Shown here: piece by piece, positions 54,931 through 63,599 of the stretch | How the letters are laid out: the number at the start of each line of letters is the position of its first letter | Position numbering within the stretch: position 1 is the first letter of the stretch | From: Methylocystis sp. H62 | Lineage (GTDB): Bacteria; Pseudomonadota; Alphaproteobacteria; Rhizobiales; Beijerinckiaceae | Length of the DNA: 64,000 nucleotides | Reading direction: 5' to 3' | Assembly: GCF_015709515.1 (NCBI RefSeq) | Contig: NZ_JADNQZ010000059.1 | Coordinates: 496,001 to 560,000, forward strand | Position numbers and translations under genes: made by a program | Notes under the pieces: generated by a model | Database searches by the model: none | The model's input: the letters and a program-made list of their open reading frames with translations, nothing else | Told to the model about the DNA's origin: nothing

Positions 54931-56574
54931 TTATCGCCGGCGCCCGGCGACGCCGAGCAAGGCCATGGCCGTCGCGAGGGCGAGGAGCGCCGGGAACGCC
55001 AGCGCGCCGTAAGCGGCGAAGACGGTGGGCGCCGCCTCCCTCGGCAGACGCCCGTCGATGAGGCCTTCTTCGCCGAGCGGCAGCGACTGAAGGATGCGTC
55101 CGTAGGCGTCGATGATCGCCGAAACGCCGGTATTGGCGACGCGGATCATTGGCAGCCCTTCTTCGATCGCGCGTAGGCGCGCCTGGGCCAGATGCTGATA
55201 GGGGCCGGTCGTGCGGCCGAACCATCCGTCATTGGTGACGTTGAGGAACAGAAGGGGGCGATCAGCGGCGTCGCGCCGGATCGTCTCGCCCGAGAAAATC
55301 GCTTCGTAGCAGATGAGCGGCGCGACCGGCGGGAGACCGGGCGCGGCGAGAAGGCGCGGACCCGCGCCGCGGTCCCATATGCCCGGAACGAGGTGATTGA
55401 TTCCAAGCGGCCGCAGCAGGTCTTCGAGCGGCAGATATTCTCCGAAGGGGACGAGATGCACCTTGTCGTAAAAGGCGACGATCGACTCTCCCTTGAGCGC
55501 CTCGATCGAATTGAAGATCTTGCCCGGCCGTCCGTCGCCATCGCTTTCGGCCCGCGCCGCGCCGGTCAAAAGAACGCCGCCCTTGAGCGCGCGGGCGATC
55601 GCCGCGAGCGCCTCGGGGTGGCGTGAAATGACATAAGGAAACGCCGATTCCGGCCAGACGAGATGGGTGACTTCGGCAAGGCCGGACGGCCGCGCGTTTG
55701 TCGAGCGTTCCGAGAGGTCGAGATAGTGACGCAAGATTTTCGCGCCATTCTCGGGGCGAAATTTCGCATCCTGCGGGAGATTGGGCTGCATCAGGCGCAA
55801 CGACACGCCGTCGACATATTCCGTCTTATTGGCGCCCAGCCGAAACACGCCATAGGCGAACATCAGCATGGCGAGCGCCGCCGCGGCGAACATCGTCCCG
55901 CCGATGCGGCGGGCGCCGAGCGGCGCGCGATCCATCAGCGTCGCAGGCGCGGCGAAAATCACGATCGCGATGATGTCGAGCCCGTGCAGGCCGACGAGAG
56001 AGGCCGTTTGCGCCATTGGCCCGGCGCTTGTGAGCGCCATGCCGAAATCGTTCCAGGGAAAGCCCGTGAACAGATGCCCGCGCAGCCACTCCGCGGCGCC
56101 CAGTCCCGCGGCCAGCGCGAAGACGCGGGCGCCGCCGGGCGACCACAAGAGGCGCGCGAGCGCGAAACCCGCGGCGGGAAAGAGCGCAAGAACCGCCGGC
56201 AAGCCGAATACGGCGAGCGGCAGCGCCCAGGCGAATTGGTCGGCTTCAACGAGCATCGCGGCGCCCATCCACCAGAGGCCCGCGACGAAATAGCCGAAGC
56301 CCAGCCACCAGCCGGCGCCCGCCGCCGAGAGTATTGGCGCAAGGGCGAAGCGCGGCGCGTCCTTGCCGTCCGCCACGCCGTCGATGAGCCAGACGGCGAC
56401 GGTGAGCGGGACGAACATGGCCGGGATAACGTCGAAAGGCGCGAGGGCGAGAGCGCCGGCCGCGCCGGCGCAGAACGCGATCGCGCGGCGCGTCCAGCCG
56501 CGGGCGAGGAGAATGCGCTGCAAAAGAGTCGGCGCCGACGTGCGCGGGCTGGCGATTTCGGCAATCTGCGCCAT
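54931..56574 (-). CDS. lnt: Apolipoprotein N-acyltransferase
   Basis: This 547-residue inner membrane enzyme adds the third acyl chain to lipoproteins. Several N-terminal membrane segments precede the carbon-nitrogen hydrolase domain with triad Glu (WPESAFPYV), Lys (FYDKVHLVPFGEYLP) and Cys (APLICYEAIFSG). The ATG at 56574 follows GAGGATCG; an upstream TTG would add 19 residues. Lipoproteins such as BamE in this window are its substrates. It belongs to the ybeY-corC-lnt block. Confidence 0.95.
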   Translation of the reverse strand: MAQIAEIASPRTSAPTLLQRILLARGWTRRAIAFCAGAAGALALAPFDVIPAMFVPLTVAVWLIDGVADGKDAPRFALAPILSAAGAGWWLGFGYFVAGLWWMGAAMLVEADQFAWALPLAVFGLPAVLALFPAAGFALARLLWSPGGARVFALAAGLGAAEWLRGHLFTGFPWNDFGMALTSAGPMAQTASLVGLHGLDIIAIVIFAAPATLMDRAPLGARRIGGTMFAAAALAMLMFAYGVFRLGANKTEYVDGVSLRLMQPNLPQDAKFRPENGAKILRHYLDLSERSTNARPSGLAEVTHLVWPESAFPYVISRHPEALAAIARALKGGVLLTGAARAESDGDGRPGKIFNSIEALKGESIVAFYDKVHLVPFGEYLPLEDLLRPLGINHLVPGIWDRGAGPRLLAAPGLPPVAPLICYEAIFSGETIRRDAADRPLLFLNVTNDGWFGRTTGPYQHLAQARLRAIEEGLPMIRVANTGVSAIIDAYGRILQSLPLGEEGLIDGRLPREAAPTVFAAYGALAFPALLALATAMALLGVAGRRR

Positions 56575-56655
56575 CGATCCTCGAAGCGCCGCGAATCGGC
56601 AGGCCGACTGTACAGCGGATTTAGCAGACAATTTTATGCGCGAGCGCAGGATGTC

Positions 56656-57603
56656 TCACGCGGGCCGTCGCGACCGCACGCGCAGCTTGCCGACGCGCCG
56701 CGGATCGGCGTCGACGATCTCGAATTCGTGGGAGTCGACCGGCGTCGCGATGATCTCGCCGCGCATCGGGACGCGGCCGGCGAGCCAGGCGACCAGACCG
56801 CCCAGCGTCGTCACCTCGGCGGGCGTATCTTCAAGTCTGAAGTCGACGCCGAGCCGCACCGTCACTTCGTCAAGATCGGCGCGCCCGTCGATGATGAAAT
56901 CGCCGTTCTCAAGCTCGACGAAGCCCGACTCGTCGACGACGTCATGTTCGTCCTCGATGTCGCCGACGATCATTTCCATGATGTCCTCGATGGTGACGAG
57001 GCCGTCCGTGCCGCCATATTCGTCGATGACGAGCGCCAGATGCGTGCGCGTCGCCTGCATGCGGATCAAAAGATCGAGCGCCGGCATGGAGCGCGGCACG
57101 AAGAGCACCGGCTTGAGCAAATTCGCCTGCGAAAGCGGCGTGTCGAAGTCGATCTTTTTTGGTTCGACGGTCGTAACGTCGGCGCCTTGGGGACGATCGG
57201 CGCAGCACGCGATATGATTGACGAAATCGCGGATATGGATCATCCCGCGCGGATCGTCGAGCGTATCGGCGTAAACCGGCAGGCGCGAATGGGCGGCGGT
57301 GCGAAACAGCTCCAAGGCTTCGCGCAGCGGCGCATCCTGCGAGATGGCGACGATGTCGGCGCGGGGGATCATCGCGTCGTCGACGCGCATGTCGTGCAGG
57401 CCGAGGACGTTCTTCAAGAGCGCCCGCTCATGCGGGGTCACGTCGCCCGCAGATTCGTCAAGCCTCTCCTCGATGTCCTCGCGCACCGAGGCCGGCGCAA
57501 GACCGAGCAGCCCGCGCAGCCTGTCGACGAGGCTCAGGCGTGGTCCATCGCCAGTTCGTCTGAATGGAATGGGATCGTCGGCGTTATCGTATCGCGTCGA
57601 CAT
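56656..57603 (-). CDS. CBS-domain CorC/TlyC-type protein
   Basis: This 315-residue cytoplasmic protein carries two CBS domains (LHDMRVDDAMIPRADIVAISQDA... and LLKPVLFVPRSMPALDLLIRMQ) and a C-terminal CorC-HlyC transporter-associated domain (GRADLDEVTVRLGVDF). CorC acts in magnesium and cobalt efflux. Usually it sits between ybeY and lnt, as here. Confidence 0.93.
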   Translation of the reverse strand: MSTRYDNADDPIPFRRTGDGPRLSLVDRLRGLLGLAPASVREDIEERLDESAGDVTPHERALLKNVLGLHDMRVDDAMIPRADIVAISQDAPLREALELFRTAAHSRLPVYADTLDDPRGMIHIRDFVNHIACCADRPQGADVTTVEPKKIDFDTPLSQANLLKPVLFVPRSMPALDLLIRMQATRTHLALVIDEYGGTDGLVTIEDIMEMIVGDIEDEHDVVDESGFVELENGDFIIDGRADLDEVTVRLGVDFRLEDTPAEVTTLGGLVAWLAGRVPMRGEIIATPVDSHEFEIVDADPRRVGKLRVRSRRPA

Positions 57604-57612
57604 GCGCTTTGT

Positions 57613-58104
57613 TCAATTCGCTCCGCCGGCCGGCCCGTCTGCATCCTCCGCATAGGGGTCGGGAAATCCAAGCGCCGTCGCGATTTTACGCTCCAGCGCC
57701 TCCATCCGCTCGGCCTCGGCGGCGGTCTCGTGATCATATCCGATCAGATGCAGAAATCCATGTGCGATCATATGCGCCGTGTGGGCGCGCAAAAGCTTGC
57801 CCTGCTCCTCCGCCTCTCTGGCGACGGTTTCGAAGGCGACGATAACGTCGCCAAGCAGAGGCTTGCGCCCCAGCGCGCCAGGCGTCGGAAAAGACAGGAC
57901 ATTCGTGGGCTGATCCTTGCCGCGCCACTCGGCGTTAAGCGCCTGGATCGCCGCATCGTCGCAAAATGTGACGCTGATCTCACATTCCGGCGCGAGCGTG
58001 GCCTCGCTCGTTGCGAGACTCTGATGCACGCATGCTTTGGCCAAATCTTCCAGGTCCGCGATCCGCCGCCAGGCGGGCGCCGCGACATTCACGTCGATCT
58101 CCAA
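57613..58104 (-). CDS. ybeY: Endoribonuclease YbeY
   Basis: This 163-residue metalloprotein has the H-x3-H-x5-H motif in HMIAHGFLHLIGYDH, which binds zinc. It takes part in 16S rRNA 3' maturation and quality control of 70S ribosomes. Flanked by phoH and corC in the usual order, 2 bp after the phoH stop. Confidence 0.95.
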   Translation of the reverse strand: MEIDVNVAAPAWRRIADLEDLAKACVHQSLATSEATLAPECEISVTFCDDAAIQALNAEWRGKDQPTNVLSFPTPGALGRKPLLGDVIVAFETVAREAEEQGKLLRAHTAHMIAHGFLHLIGYDHETAAEAERMEALERKIATALGFPDPYAEDADGPAGGAN

Positions 58105-58106
58105 AG

Positions 58107-59147
58107 TCAGGGGTCCCGCGTCTGCTTGTTGGCGCGCGCGGCGCGCTCATAGGCTCCAACGATTTGCCGGACAAGATCGTGACGCACCACGTCGCCTTCC
58201 GAAAATCTCACGCGACCGACGACGTCGAGATTGGCGAGCAGGTTTACGGCTTCCGAGAGGCCGGATTTCTGCCCGGGAGGCAGATCGGTCTGCGATGGAT
58301 CGCCGGTGACGATCATCCGCGAGCCTTCGCCGAGCCGGGTGAGAAACATCTTCATCTGCATCGAACTGGCGTTCTGCGCCTCATCGAGCAGGATGCAGCT
58401 TCGCGTCAGCGTGCGGCCGCGCATGAATGCCAGCGGCGCGACTTCGATGAGTCCCGTCTGCATGCCGCGCTCGACCATCCGCGCATCCATGAAATCATGC
58501 AGCGCATCGTAGATTGGGCGGAGATAAGGGTCGACCTTGTCGCGCATGTCGCCAGGCAAAAAGCCGAGACGCTCGCCGGCCTCGACGGCGGGGCGGGACA
58601 GAATCAGCCGTTCGACTGCGCCTTGCTCCATCAGCTGCACGGCGTGGCCGACCGCGAGCCAGGTCTTGCCCGTGCCCGCAGGACCCTCCGCGAAGACCAG
58701 TTCGTAGCGCTTGAGCGCCCGCAAATACTGGTCCTGTGCGGCGTTGCGGGCGCGCACCGGCCCGCGCTTGCGGGTCAGGATCTGCTCGAAAGCGCCGCGT
58801 GACGGCTCCGAATCCGGAAACAGGCTGCGTTGGCGCGCTGATTCTTCTATGGCGCCGTCGACGTCGCCGAGCGTGATCGTCTGGCCGAGCGCGACGCGCT
58901 CGTAAAGCGCCTCGAGCACGCGTCGCGCATGTTCGCAGGCCTCGGACTTGCCTTTGAGCGTGACGTGATTGCCATTGGCGAAGGAGGCGACGCGCAAGCG
59001 TCGTTCGATCTTGGCGAGATTCTGGTCGTAGAGGCCGAAAACGAGCGAGGCGTGACGGTTGTTTTCGAAGGCGAGCGTGATTTCCGCTTCCGGGTCAACA
59101 GGCTCCGGTCCCCGTGCGGCGAGCAACGGGTCGTCGATAGTCGTCAA
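58107..59147 (-). CDS. phoH: PhoH family ATPase
   Basis: This 346-residue protein has an N-terminal KH-like domain and a C-terminal PhoH/helicase-like ATPase: [17 protein letters not shown] is Walker A, and [14 protein letters not shown] Walker B. Its start is a TTG at 59147 that overlaps the miaB stop by 4 bases, preceded by AGGAGG at optimal spacing; this decides the start over an upstream frame with no SD. The role in RNA metabolism is inferred from the ybeY linkage. Confidence 0.94.
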   Translation of the reverse strand: MTTIDDPLLAARGPEPVDPEAEITLAFENNRHASLVFGLYDQNLAKIERRLRVASFANGNHVTLKGKSEACEHARRVLEALYERVALGQTITLGDVDGAIEESARQRSLFPDSEPSRGAFEQILTRKRGPVRARNAAQDQYLRALKRYELVFAEGPAGTGKTWLAVGHAVQLMEQGAVERLILSRPAVEAGERLGFLPGDMRDKVDPYLRPIYDALHDFMDARMVERGMQTGLIEVAPLAFMRGRTLTRSCILLDEAQNASSMQMKMFLTRLGEGSRMIVTGDPSQTDLPPGQKSGLSEAVNLLANLDVVGRVRFSEGDVVRHDLVRQIVGAYERAARANKQTRDP

Positions 59148-60583
59148 GCCTTCGCCTCCTTGCTCATGAGCCGTCCGCTCAAGGAATTCGAGCCCGCCGC
59201 GATGATCTTCACTCTGACTTCGCGGCCAACGCACGCCATCGGGCCTTCAACATGCACAGCCTGCATATAGGGAGTCTTGCCCCCAATTTGCCCCTCATGC
59301 CGGCCGGCTTTTTCAAAGAGCACGTCGAGTTCCCGGCCAACGGTCGCCGCATTGAAGCCTTGCCGCTGCTCTTCAAGCAAAACCTGTAGCGCCGCGAGGC
59401 GTTCGCTCTTGACGGTCTCGTCGATTTGATCGTCCCGGTCGGCGGCGGGCGTGCCGGGCCGCGGCGAATATTTGAAAGAAAAGCTTGAAGCGAAGCCCAC
59501 AGCGCGGGCGAGCGCCATCGTCGCCTCGAAATCGGCGTCGCTTTCGCCCGGAAAGCCGACGATGAAATCCGAAGACAGGGCGACGTCTGGCCGGGCCTTT
59601 CGAAGCTGCTCGACGATGGAGAGGTATGCGTCTGCGCCGTGCTTGCGGTTCATCGCTTTTAGAATGCTGTCCGAACCCGATTGAACCGGCAGATGCACAT
59701 AGGGCATGAGCTTTGGATTTGCGCCATGCGCGTCAATCAGCTCCTGCGCCATGTCGACCGGATGACTTGTGGTGTAGCGCAGCCGCGCCAGGCCTTCGAT
59801 CTGCGCCAGCCGGTCGAGAAGCTGCGCAAGGCTTGCCTCCCGGCCGTCGCCATCCGGACCAAGATAGGCGTTAACGTTTTGGCCGATCAGCGTGATCTCG
59901 CGCACGCCGGCGTCGACGAGGCGCATGGTCTCGGAGATGATCTCGGCGACGGGACGCGACGCTTCGGCGCCGCGCGTATAGGGCACGACGCAAAACGAGC
60001 AGAACTTGTCGCACCCTTCCTGAACGGTGACGAAAGCCGAAACGCCGCGCGCGCGAATCTGGGCGCGACTGGGCGCAGGCAGGACGCGAAATTTGTCCTC
60101 GACGGCGAAATCCGTGTCCGCGAGCCTTGCGCCGTCTTTAGCCTGGCGCAGAAGCTCCGGCAGTCGGTGATAGCTCTGCGGACCGACGACGATATCGACG
60201 GCGCGCTGGCGCTTGAGCACCTCTTCGCCTTCAGCCTGGGCGACGCAGCCGGCGACGACGATCTTCATGTCGCGGCCTTGCGCGTTCAGTGCCCGTTTGG
60301 CGATCGCGAGCTTGCCGAGTTCGGAATAGATCTTTTCCGCGGCCTTTTCGCGGATATGGCATGTATTCAGGATGACGAGATCGGCGTCTGCTTCGCTCTT
60401 GGCCTCGGCGTAGCCCTCGCGGCCGAGCAGGTCAGCCATGCGCGTCGCGTCATAGACGTTCATCTGGCAGCCGTAAGACTTGACCAGAACCTTGCGTTTC
60501 AGTGCAGACGGAGCCTCGCCCGCCCGCGGCGGCGTCTGAAGCGCGTCTAAAACTTCCGTGCTTATTTTGTCGCTCCGTCTCAC
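59144..60583 (-). CDS. miaB: tRNA-2-methylthio-N6-dimethylallyladenosine synthase
   Basis: This 479-residue radical-SAM methylthiotransferase adds a methylthio group to i6A37 in tRNA. An N-terminal UPF0004 domain ([39 protein letters not shown]) binds one cluster. The radical-SAM motif is [23 protein letters not shown] domain is at the C-terminus. The start is a GTG at 60583. It overlaps phoH by 4 bp. Confidence 0.96.
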   Translation of the reverse strand: MRRSDKISTEVLDALQTPPRAGEAPSALKRKVLVKSYGCQMNVYDATRMADLLGREGYAEAKSEADADLVILNTCHIREKAAEKIYSELGKLAIAKRALNAQGRDMKIVVAGCVAQAEGEEVLKRQRAVDIVVGPQSYHRLPELLRQAKDGARLADTDFAVEDKFRVLPAPSRAQIRARGVSAFVTVQEGCDKFCSFCVVPYTRGAEASRPVAEIISETMRLVDAGVREITLIGQNVNAYLGPDGDGREASLAQLLDRLAQIEGLARLRYTTSHPVDMAQELIDAHGANPKLMPYVHLPVQSGSDSILKAMNRKHGADAYLSIVEQLRKARPDVALSSDFIVGFPGESDADFEATMALARAVGFASSFSFKYSPRPGTPAADRDDQIDETVKSERLAALQVLLEEQRQGFNAATVGRELDVLFEKAGRHEGQIGGKTPYMQAVHVEGPMACVGREVRVKIIAAGSNSLSGRLMSKEAKA

Positions 60584-60678
60584 GCGCCCGCCACGACTCG
60601 GCGCTTCAAGCGCCCAGCGCGCGCACTATACGACATTTTGCGCCGCGACGCCGTCGTGGGGCGAAGAATCTGCGCCTC

Positions 60679-61056
60679 TTATATTTTTTCTACCGGCCCC
60701 GGGTAGGTCGCCAGGAGCGCATCCGCCGTCAGCAGCGTCAAACCCTCCACGACCGCCTGAGCAATGAGCAGTCGATCGAAGGATCCTCATGAATTAAGGG
60801 CAAGGCGTCCGTGGAGCGCGTGCTGGCCGAGCACGGGCAACTCGTCGTACCCATCGTTCAAGAGTCCCTGACGCAGCGCACGCGGGTCGACTTGAAAGTC
60901 GGCCCGATCGAGGCGTTTGATGGCGACTTCCCACAGGCTTGCGACGCTGTAGACAAGTTCATTTGCCTCCTCGAGCAGGACCGCTTTAGCCTTTGAGAGG
61001 CGATCGGGCGACATGGCGGCCCATAGGATGATCTGGGTATCGAGTAGCAGCCTCAC
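60679..61056 (-). pseudogene. PIN-domain toxin interrupted by two compensating shifts
   Basis: The frame begins with PIN sequence (MRLLLDTQIILWAAMSPDRL; catalytic Asp6 and a Glu in ASLWEVAIKRL) and stops at TGA 60787-60789 after LALNS. Downstream in the same frame it resumes with FDRLLIAQAVVEGLTLLTADALLATYPG, the normal C-terminal PIN sequence, ending at 60679 (125 codons in total, the usual length). Read one base out of frame, the junction spells IHEDP, the conserved residues that should precede FDR. This implies an extra A near TTAATT and a missing base near GGATCC. The conserved Asp lost here belongs to the catalytic set. Confidence 0.85.
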
Positions 61057-61298
61057 GCGTCGCCTGCGAATAGGCGTCCAATCTCGATCTCGCCCATACG
61101 GTCGAAATCCTCGGGAATCAGGCCTTGCCCTTCCATGAAGTCGAGCCGCTGGATTAAAGGCTTCACCGGAGCCTCGAGTGGCGTGACCTTCACCAAAGGT
61201 TTTCCGGCCTTCGCAATGATGAAAGGCTCTCCCTTAGAGGCAAGATCGACCAACTTGGAGAGCTGGGTCTTGGCTTCGTGTATGTTGACGATGCGCAT
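61053..61298 (-). CDS. Phd/YefM-family antitoxin
   Basis: This 81-residue protein has the Phd/YefM N-terminus MRIVNIHEAKTQLSKLVDLASKGEPFIIAKAGKPLVKVTPL, a DNA-binding fold that represses its own operon. The C-terminal segment is the toxin-neutralising tail. It overlaps the PIN toxin frame by 4 bp (ATGA). It looks intact although the toxin is interrupted. A dyad operator candidate lies 15 bp upstream. Confidence 0.9.
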   Translation of the reverse strand: MRIVNIHEAKTQLSKLVDLASKGEPFIIAKAGKPLVKVTPLEAPVKPLIQRLDFMEGQGLIPEDFDRMGEIEIGRLFAGDA

Positions 61299-61312
61299 GA
61301 GAGTCTCGGCTG

Positions 61313-61330
61313 GACTAAACCAAGTTAGTC
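61313..61330 (-). promoter_or_regulatory. Dyad upstream of the Phd-type antitoxin, probable autoregulatory operator
   Basis: GACTAA and TTAGTC flank ACCAAG, 15 bp upstream of the antitoxin ATG. Nearby TAGTTTA repeats part of it. Such dyads overlap the promoter of phd-doc-type operons. Confidence 0.5.
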
Positions 61331-61366
61331 TAGTTTACCGAGAAGTGCCTGCAAGCTGGCGCGCAC

Positions 61367-61855
61367 TCAGATCTCCAGCCGCAGAGCGATCGCCGCGCGC
61401 CGCTCGCCGTTGGCGCGCTGGTAGTAGTTCTGCCGCCTGCCGATCTCCTTGAAGCCTTCCCGTGCGTAGAGCTTCAGCGCGGCCTCATTGTCGTCGGCCA
61501 CCTCCAGAAAGACGAGGCGGGCGCCGCCGCGCTCGAGATTTTCGAGATGTTTTTCAAGAATGCGCCGGCCCAGTCCCGCGCCGCGTCTGCTGGGGTCGAC
61601 GGCGAAAGTGAGGACTTCGGAGTCGGGCGGCGTCAGCCGCGAGAGGATGAACCCCCCAAGCTCGCCTTTCCGGCCCTCGGGGACTGCCCCATCGGCGACG
61701 ATGTGGGCGTCCGTCAAATAATTTTCAAAGTCGATTTTCGACCAGCCAAAAGCGAAGGACGCTCCATGCAGGCGCTCGCAGTCATCGGCGCGCTCCGCCC
61801 CGATGGGTTCGATGACGAAGGTCGGCTTGGCGAAGAAGGACGAAAGCAGCGTCAT
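61367..61855 (-). CDS. rimI: Ribosomal protein alanine N-acetyltransferase RimI
   Basis: This 162-residue GNAT acetyltransferase has the acetyl-CoA loop VDPSRRGAGLGRRILEKHL and AALKLYAREGFKEIGRRQNYY, a RimI-type C-terminus. It acetylates ribosomal protein S18, and in many bacteria sits next to tsaB, as here. The ATG at 61855 is ten bases after the tsaB stop. Confidence 0.9.
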   Translation of the reverse strand: MTLLSSFFAKPTFVIEPIGAERADDCERLHGASFAFGWSKIDFENYLTDAHIVADGAVPEGRKGELGGFILSRLTPPDSEVLTFAVDPSRRGAGLGRRILEKHLENLERGGARLVFLEVADDNEAALKLYAREGFKEIGRRQNYYQRANGERRAAIALRLEI

Positions 61856-61865
61856 GGCGCAAAGC

Positions 61866-62603
61866 TCACGCCTGCGCCGCGGCGGCGGCGCGCGCTGCCG
61901 CATCGCCCAAGCCTGCAACAGCCGTTAGGGCGTTGGGTCGGGCGGCGGGCATCGTGACGTCGGGCTCTTTAAGATAAAGCGGCCGAGCGGGCGCAGTATC
62001 CGGCTGGGCGGCAAGGCCAAGACGCGCCACGAGGACGATATCGGGCGCAGGCTGCTCGCTCGCGATTCTGACTGGAACGCCGCGAGCGCGCGCCTCCTTC
62101 GCAAGCAGCGGCGCGCCGGAGCCGGTCAGAAGCAGCGGGCCGGTCCCGAGCGCGCGAAGCGCTTCATGCGCGTTGATGCGGCGCGGCGAGAGGAGCGGGC
62201 GCCCGTCCGGGCCGAAGGCGGCGATGTAGACCTTTTCATGGCGGGCGTCGATCGCCGCCGCGACCACGCCGTCGAAGGGATCGATGATCAGCGGCGCCGC
62301 CAGCGCGGCGAGCGTCGAAACGCCGACAATCTCGGTCTTACAGGCGAGCGCGATCGCCTGACCGGCGGCGAGGCCGATACGAATGCCGGTGAAAGAGCCT
62401 GGTCCGACTGTGACCGCGACGCGGTCGAGCGAGGCGAACCCGCCGTCGACCTTGCTCATGACGCGCCTAATCAGCGGCAGCAGAGCCTCGGCGTGGCCGC
62501 GCTCCATTTCCACGGATTCGGCGGCGATCGGCGCCGCCGCGTCATGGTCCAGCACGCAGGCCGAGACGGCTGGCAGAGCGGTGTCAATCGCAAGGATTCG
62601 CAT
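61866..62603 (-). CDS. tsaB: tRNA threonylcarbamoyladenosine biosynthesis protein TsaB
   Basis: This 245-residue member of the ASKHA fold has MRILAIDTALPAVSACVLD at the N-terminus and VTVGPGSFTGIRIGLAAGQAIAL. It works with TsaD and TsaE to make t6A37 in ANN-decoding tRNA. It has lost the nucleotide-binding residues of its TsaD paralogue, as usual for TsaB. Rich Ala tail (AAARAAAAAQA) at the C-terminus. Confidence 0.93.
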   Translation of the reverse strand: MRILAIDTALPAVSACVLDHDAAAPIAAESVEMERGHAEALLPLIRRVMSKVDGGFASLDRVAVTVGPGSFTGIRIGLAAGQAIALACKTEIVGVSTLAALAAPLIIDPFDGVVAAAIDARHEKVYIAAFGPDGRPLLSPRRINAHEALRALGTGPLLLTGSGAPLLAKEARARGVPVRIASEQPAPDIVLVARLGLAAQPDTAPARPLYLKEPDVTMPAARPNALTAVAGLGDAAARAAAAAQA

Positions 62604-62662
62604 GATTCGTCGATTATGACGGTTTTCGGAGCGCGATCAATGTCGCCTCCGGAGATGCCGCC

Positions 62663-63220
62663 CTACGCCGGCTCGACCCCTTTCACCTGTGGCAGGAAAT
62701 GCTTGAGCAGGTTCTCGATGCCGTTTCGCAAAGTGGCGGTGGACGAGGGGCATCCGGAGCAGGCGCCCTTCATGGCAAGATAGACGACGCCGTCCTTGAA
62801 GCCGCGGAAGACGATGTCGCCGCCGTCGCCGGCGACCGCCGGGCGCACGCGCGTCTCGATCAACTCCTTGATCGTAGCGACCGTCTCCGCATCGGCCGAG
62901 TCATAGAACTCACCGTCGGGCTGCGCCGGCGCCGCGCCTTCGGTCAGGAGCGGCGCGCCGGAGGCGAAATGCTCCATGATCGTGCCCAGAATGGCGGGCT
63001 TCAGATGCGGCCATTCGGCGCCGTTCTTCGTCACCGAGACGAAATCCGCGCCATACATCACCGCCTCAACGCCGTCGATGGAGAGCAGCGCCTCGGCGAG
63101 CGGCGCATGAGCGGCGTCATCGCGCGAGCGAAATTCCATGGCGCCTTGGCCCAGAACGTCCTGGCCGGGCAGAAACTTGAGCGTTGCGGGATTAGGGGTA
63201 GCTTCAGTCTGGATGAACAT
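62663..63220 (-). CDS. nfuA: NfuA-type Fe-S cluster carrier
   Basis: This 185-residue protein begins with the Nfu N-terminal domain (MFIQTEATPNPATLKFLPGQ) and ends with a NifU C-terminal domain bearing the cluster-binding CxxC in GACSGCPSST. It transfers iron-sulfur clusters to apo-proteins, possibly including MiaB in this window. The Nfu-type N-terminus is typical for Alphaproteobacteria and mitochondria. Confidence 0.95.
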   Translation of the reverse strand: MFIQTEATPNPATLKFLPGQDVLGQGAMEFRSRDDAAHAPLAEALLSIDGVEAVMYGADFVSVTKNGAEWPHLKPAILGTIMEHFASGAPLLTEGAAPAQPDGEFYDSADAETVATIKELIETRVRPAVAGDGGDIVFRGFKDGVVYLAMKGACSGCPSSTATLRNGIENLLKHFLPQVKGVEPA

Positions 63221-63302
63221 CGGGAGACTCCTGCGTCCGGTTCAAGGCCGGCGGAAGTGCGCGAATATCACAAATTGAGCGCTCTGTGACATCTCTACAT
63301 TA

Positions 63303-63548
63303 CTACTTAAGCGCTTCGCCGCAGTCTTGCGAGGCGCTTCGCCGCGAGCCCCACCGCTTGAGCGCAACCCCCGCCCACACCGCCTCGACCAGGCCGAACG
63401 GCCAAGCGCCTTGAAGGAACCCGTAGATCGATCCCAGAACGCAGGCGGCGGCGAATCCCAGCACGAACCATTGGCTGCGTTCCTCCATGGAATAAGTCAG
63501 CAGCATCGCGCTTACCGCGAAGAGCCCGAACCAGGTCAGCGCATCCAT
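63303..63548 (-). CDS. Small two-to-three-helix membrane protein
   Basis: This 81-residue protein has hydrophobic segments at about residues 5-20 (TWFGLFAVSAMLLTY), 28-46 (FVLGFAAACVLGSIYGFLQ) and 50-64 (PFGLVEAVWAGVALKRW). It resembles small conserved membrane proteins of Alphaproteobacteria, for which I have no function. AGGAATTG precedes the ATG at 63548. A longer in-frame start would include low-quality sequence. Confidence 0.7.
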   Translation of the reverse strand: MDALTWFGLFAVSAMLLTYSMEERSQWFVLGFAAACVLGSIYGFLQGAWPFGLVEAVWAGVALKRWGSRRSASQDCGEALK

Positions 63549-63599
63549 CGAACAATTCCTCTGGCGCCGTCCTGCTCTGGGCCACGTCTTGCATTTGCC

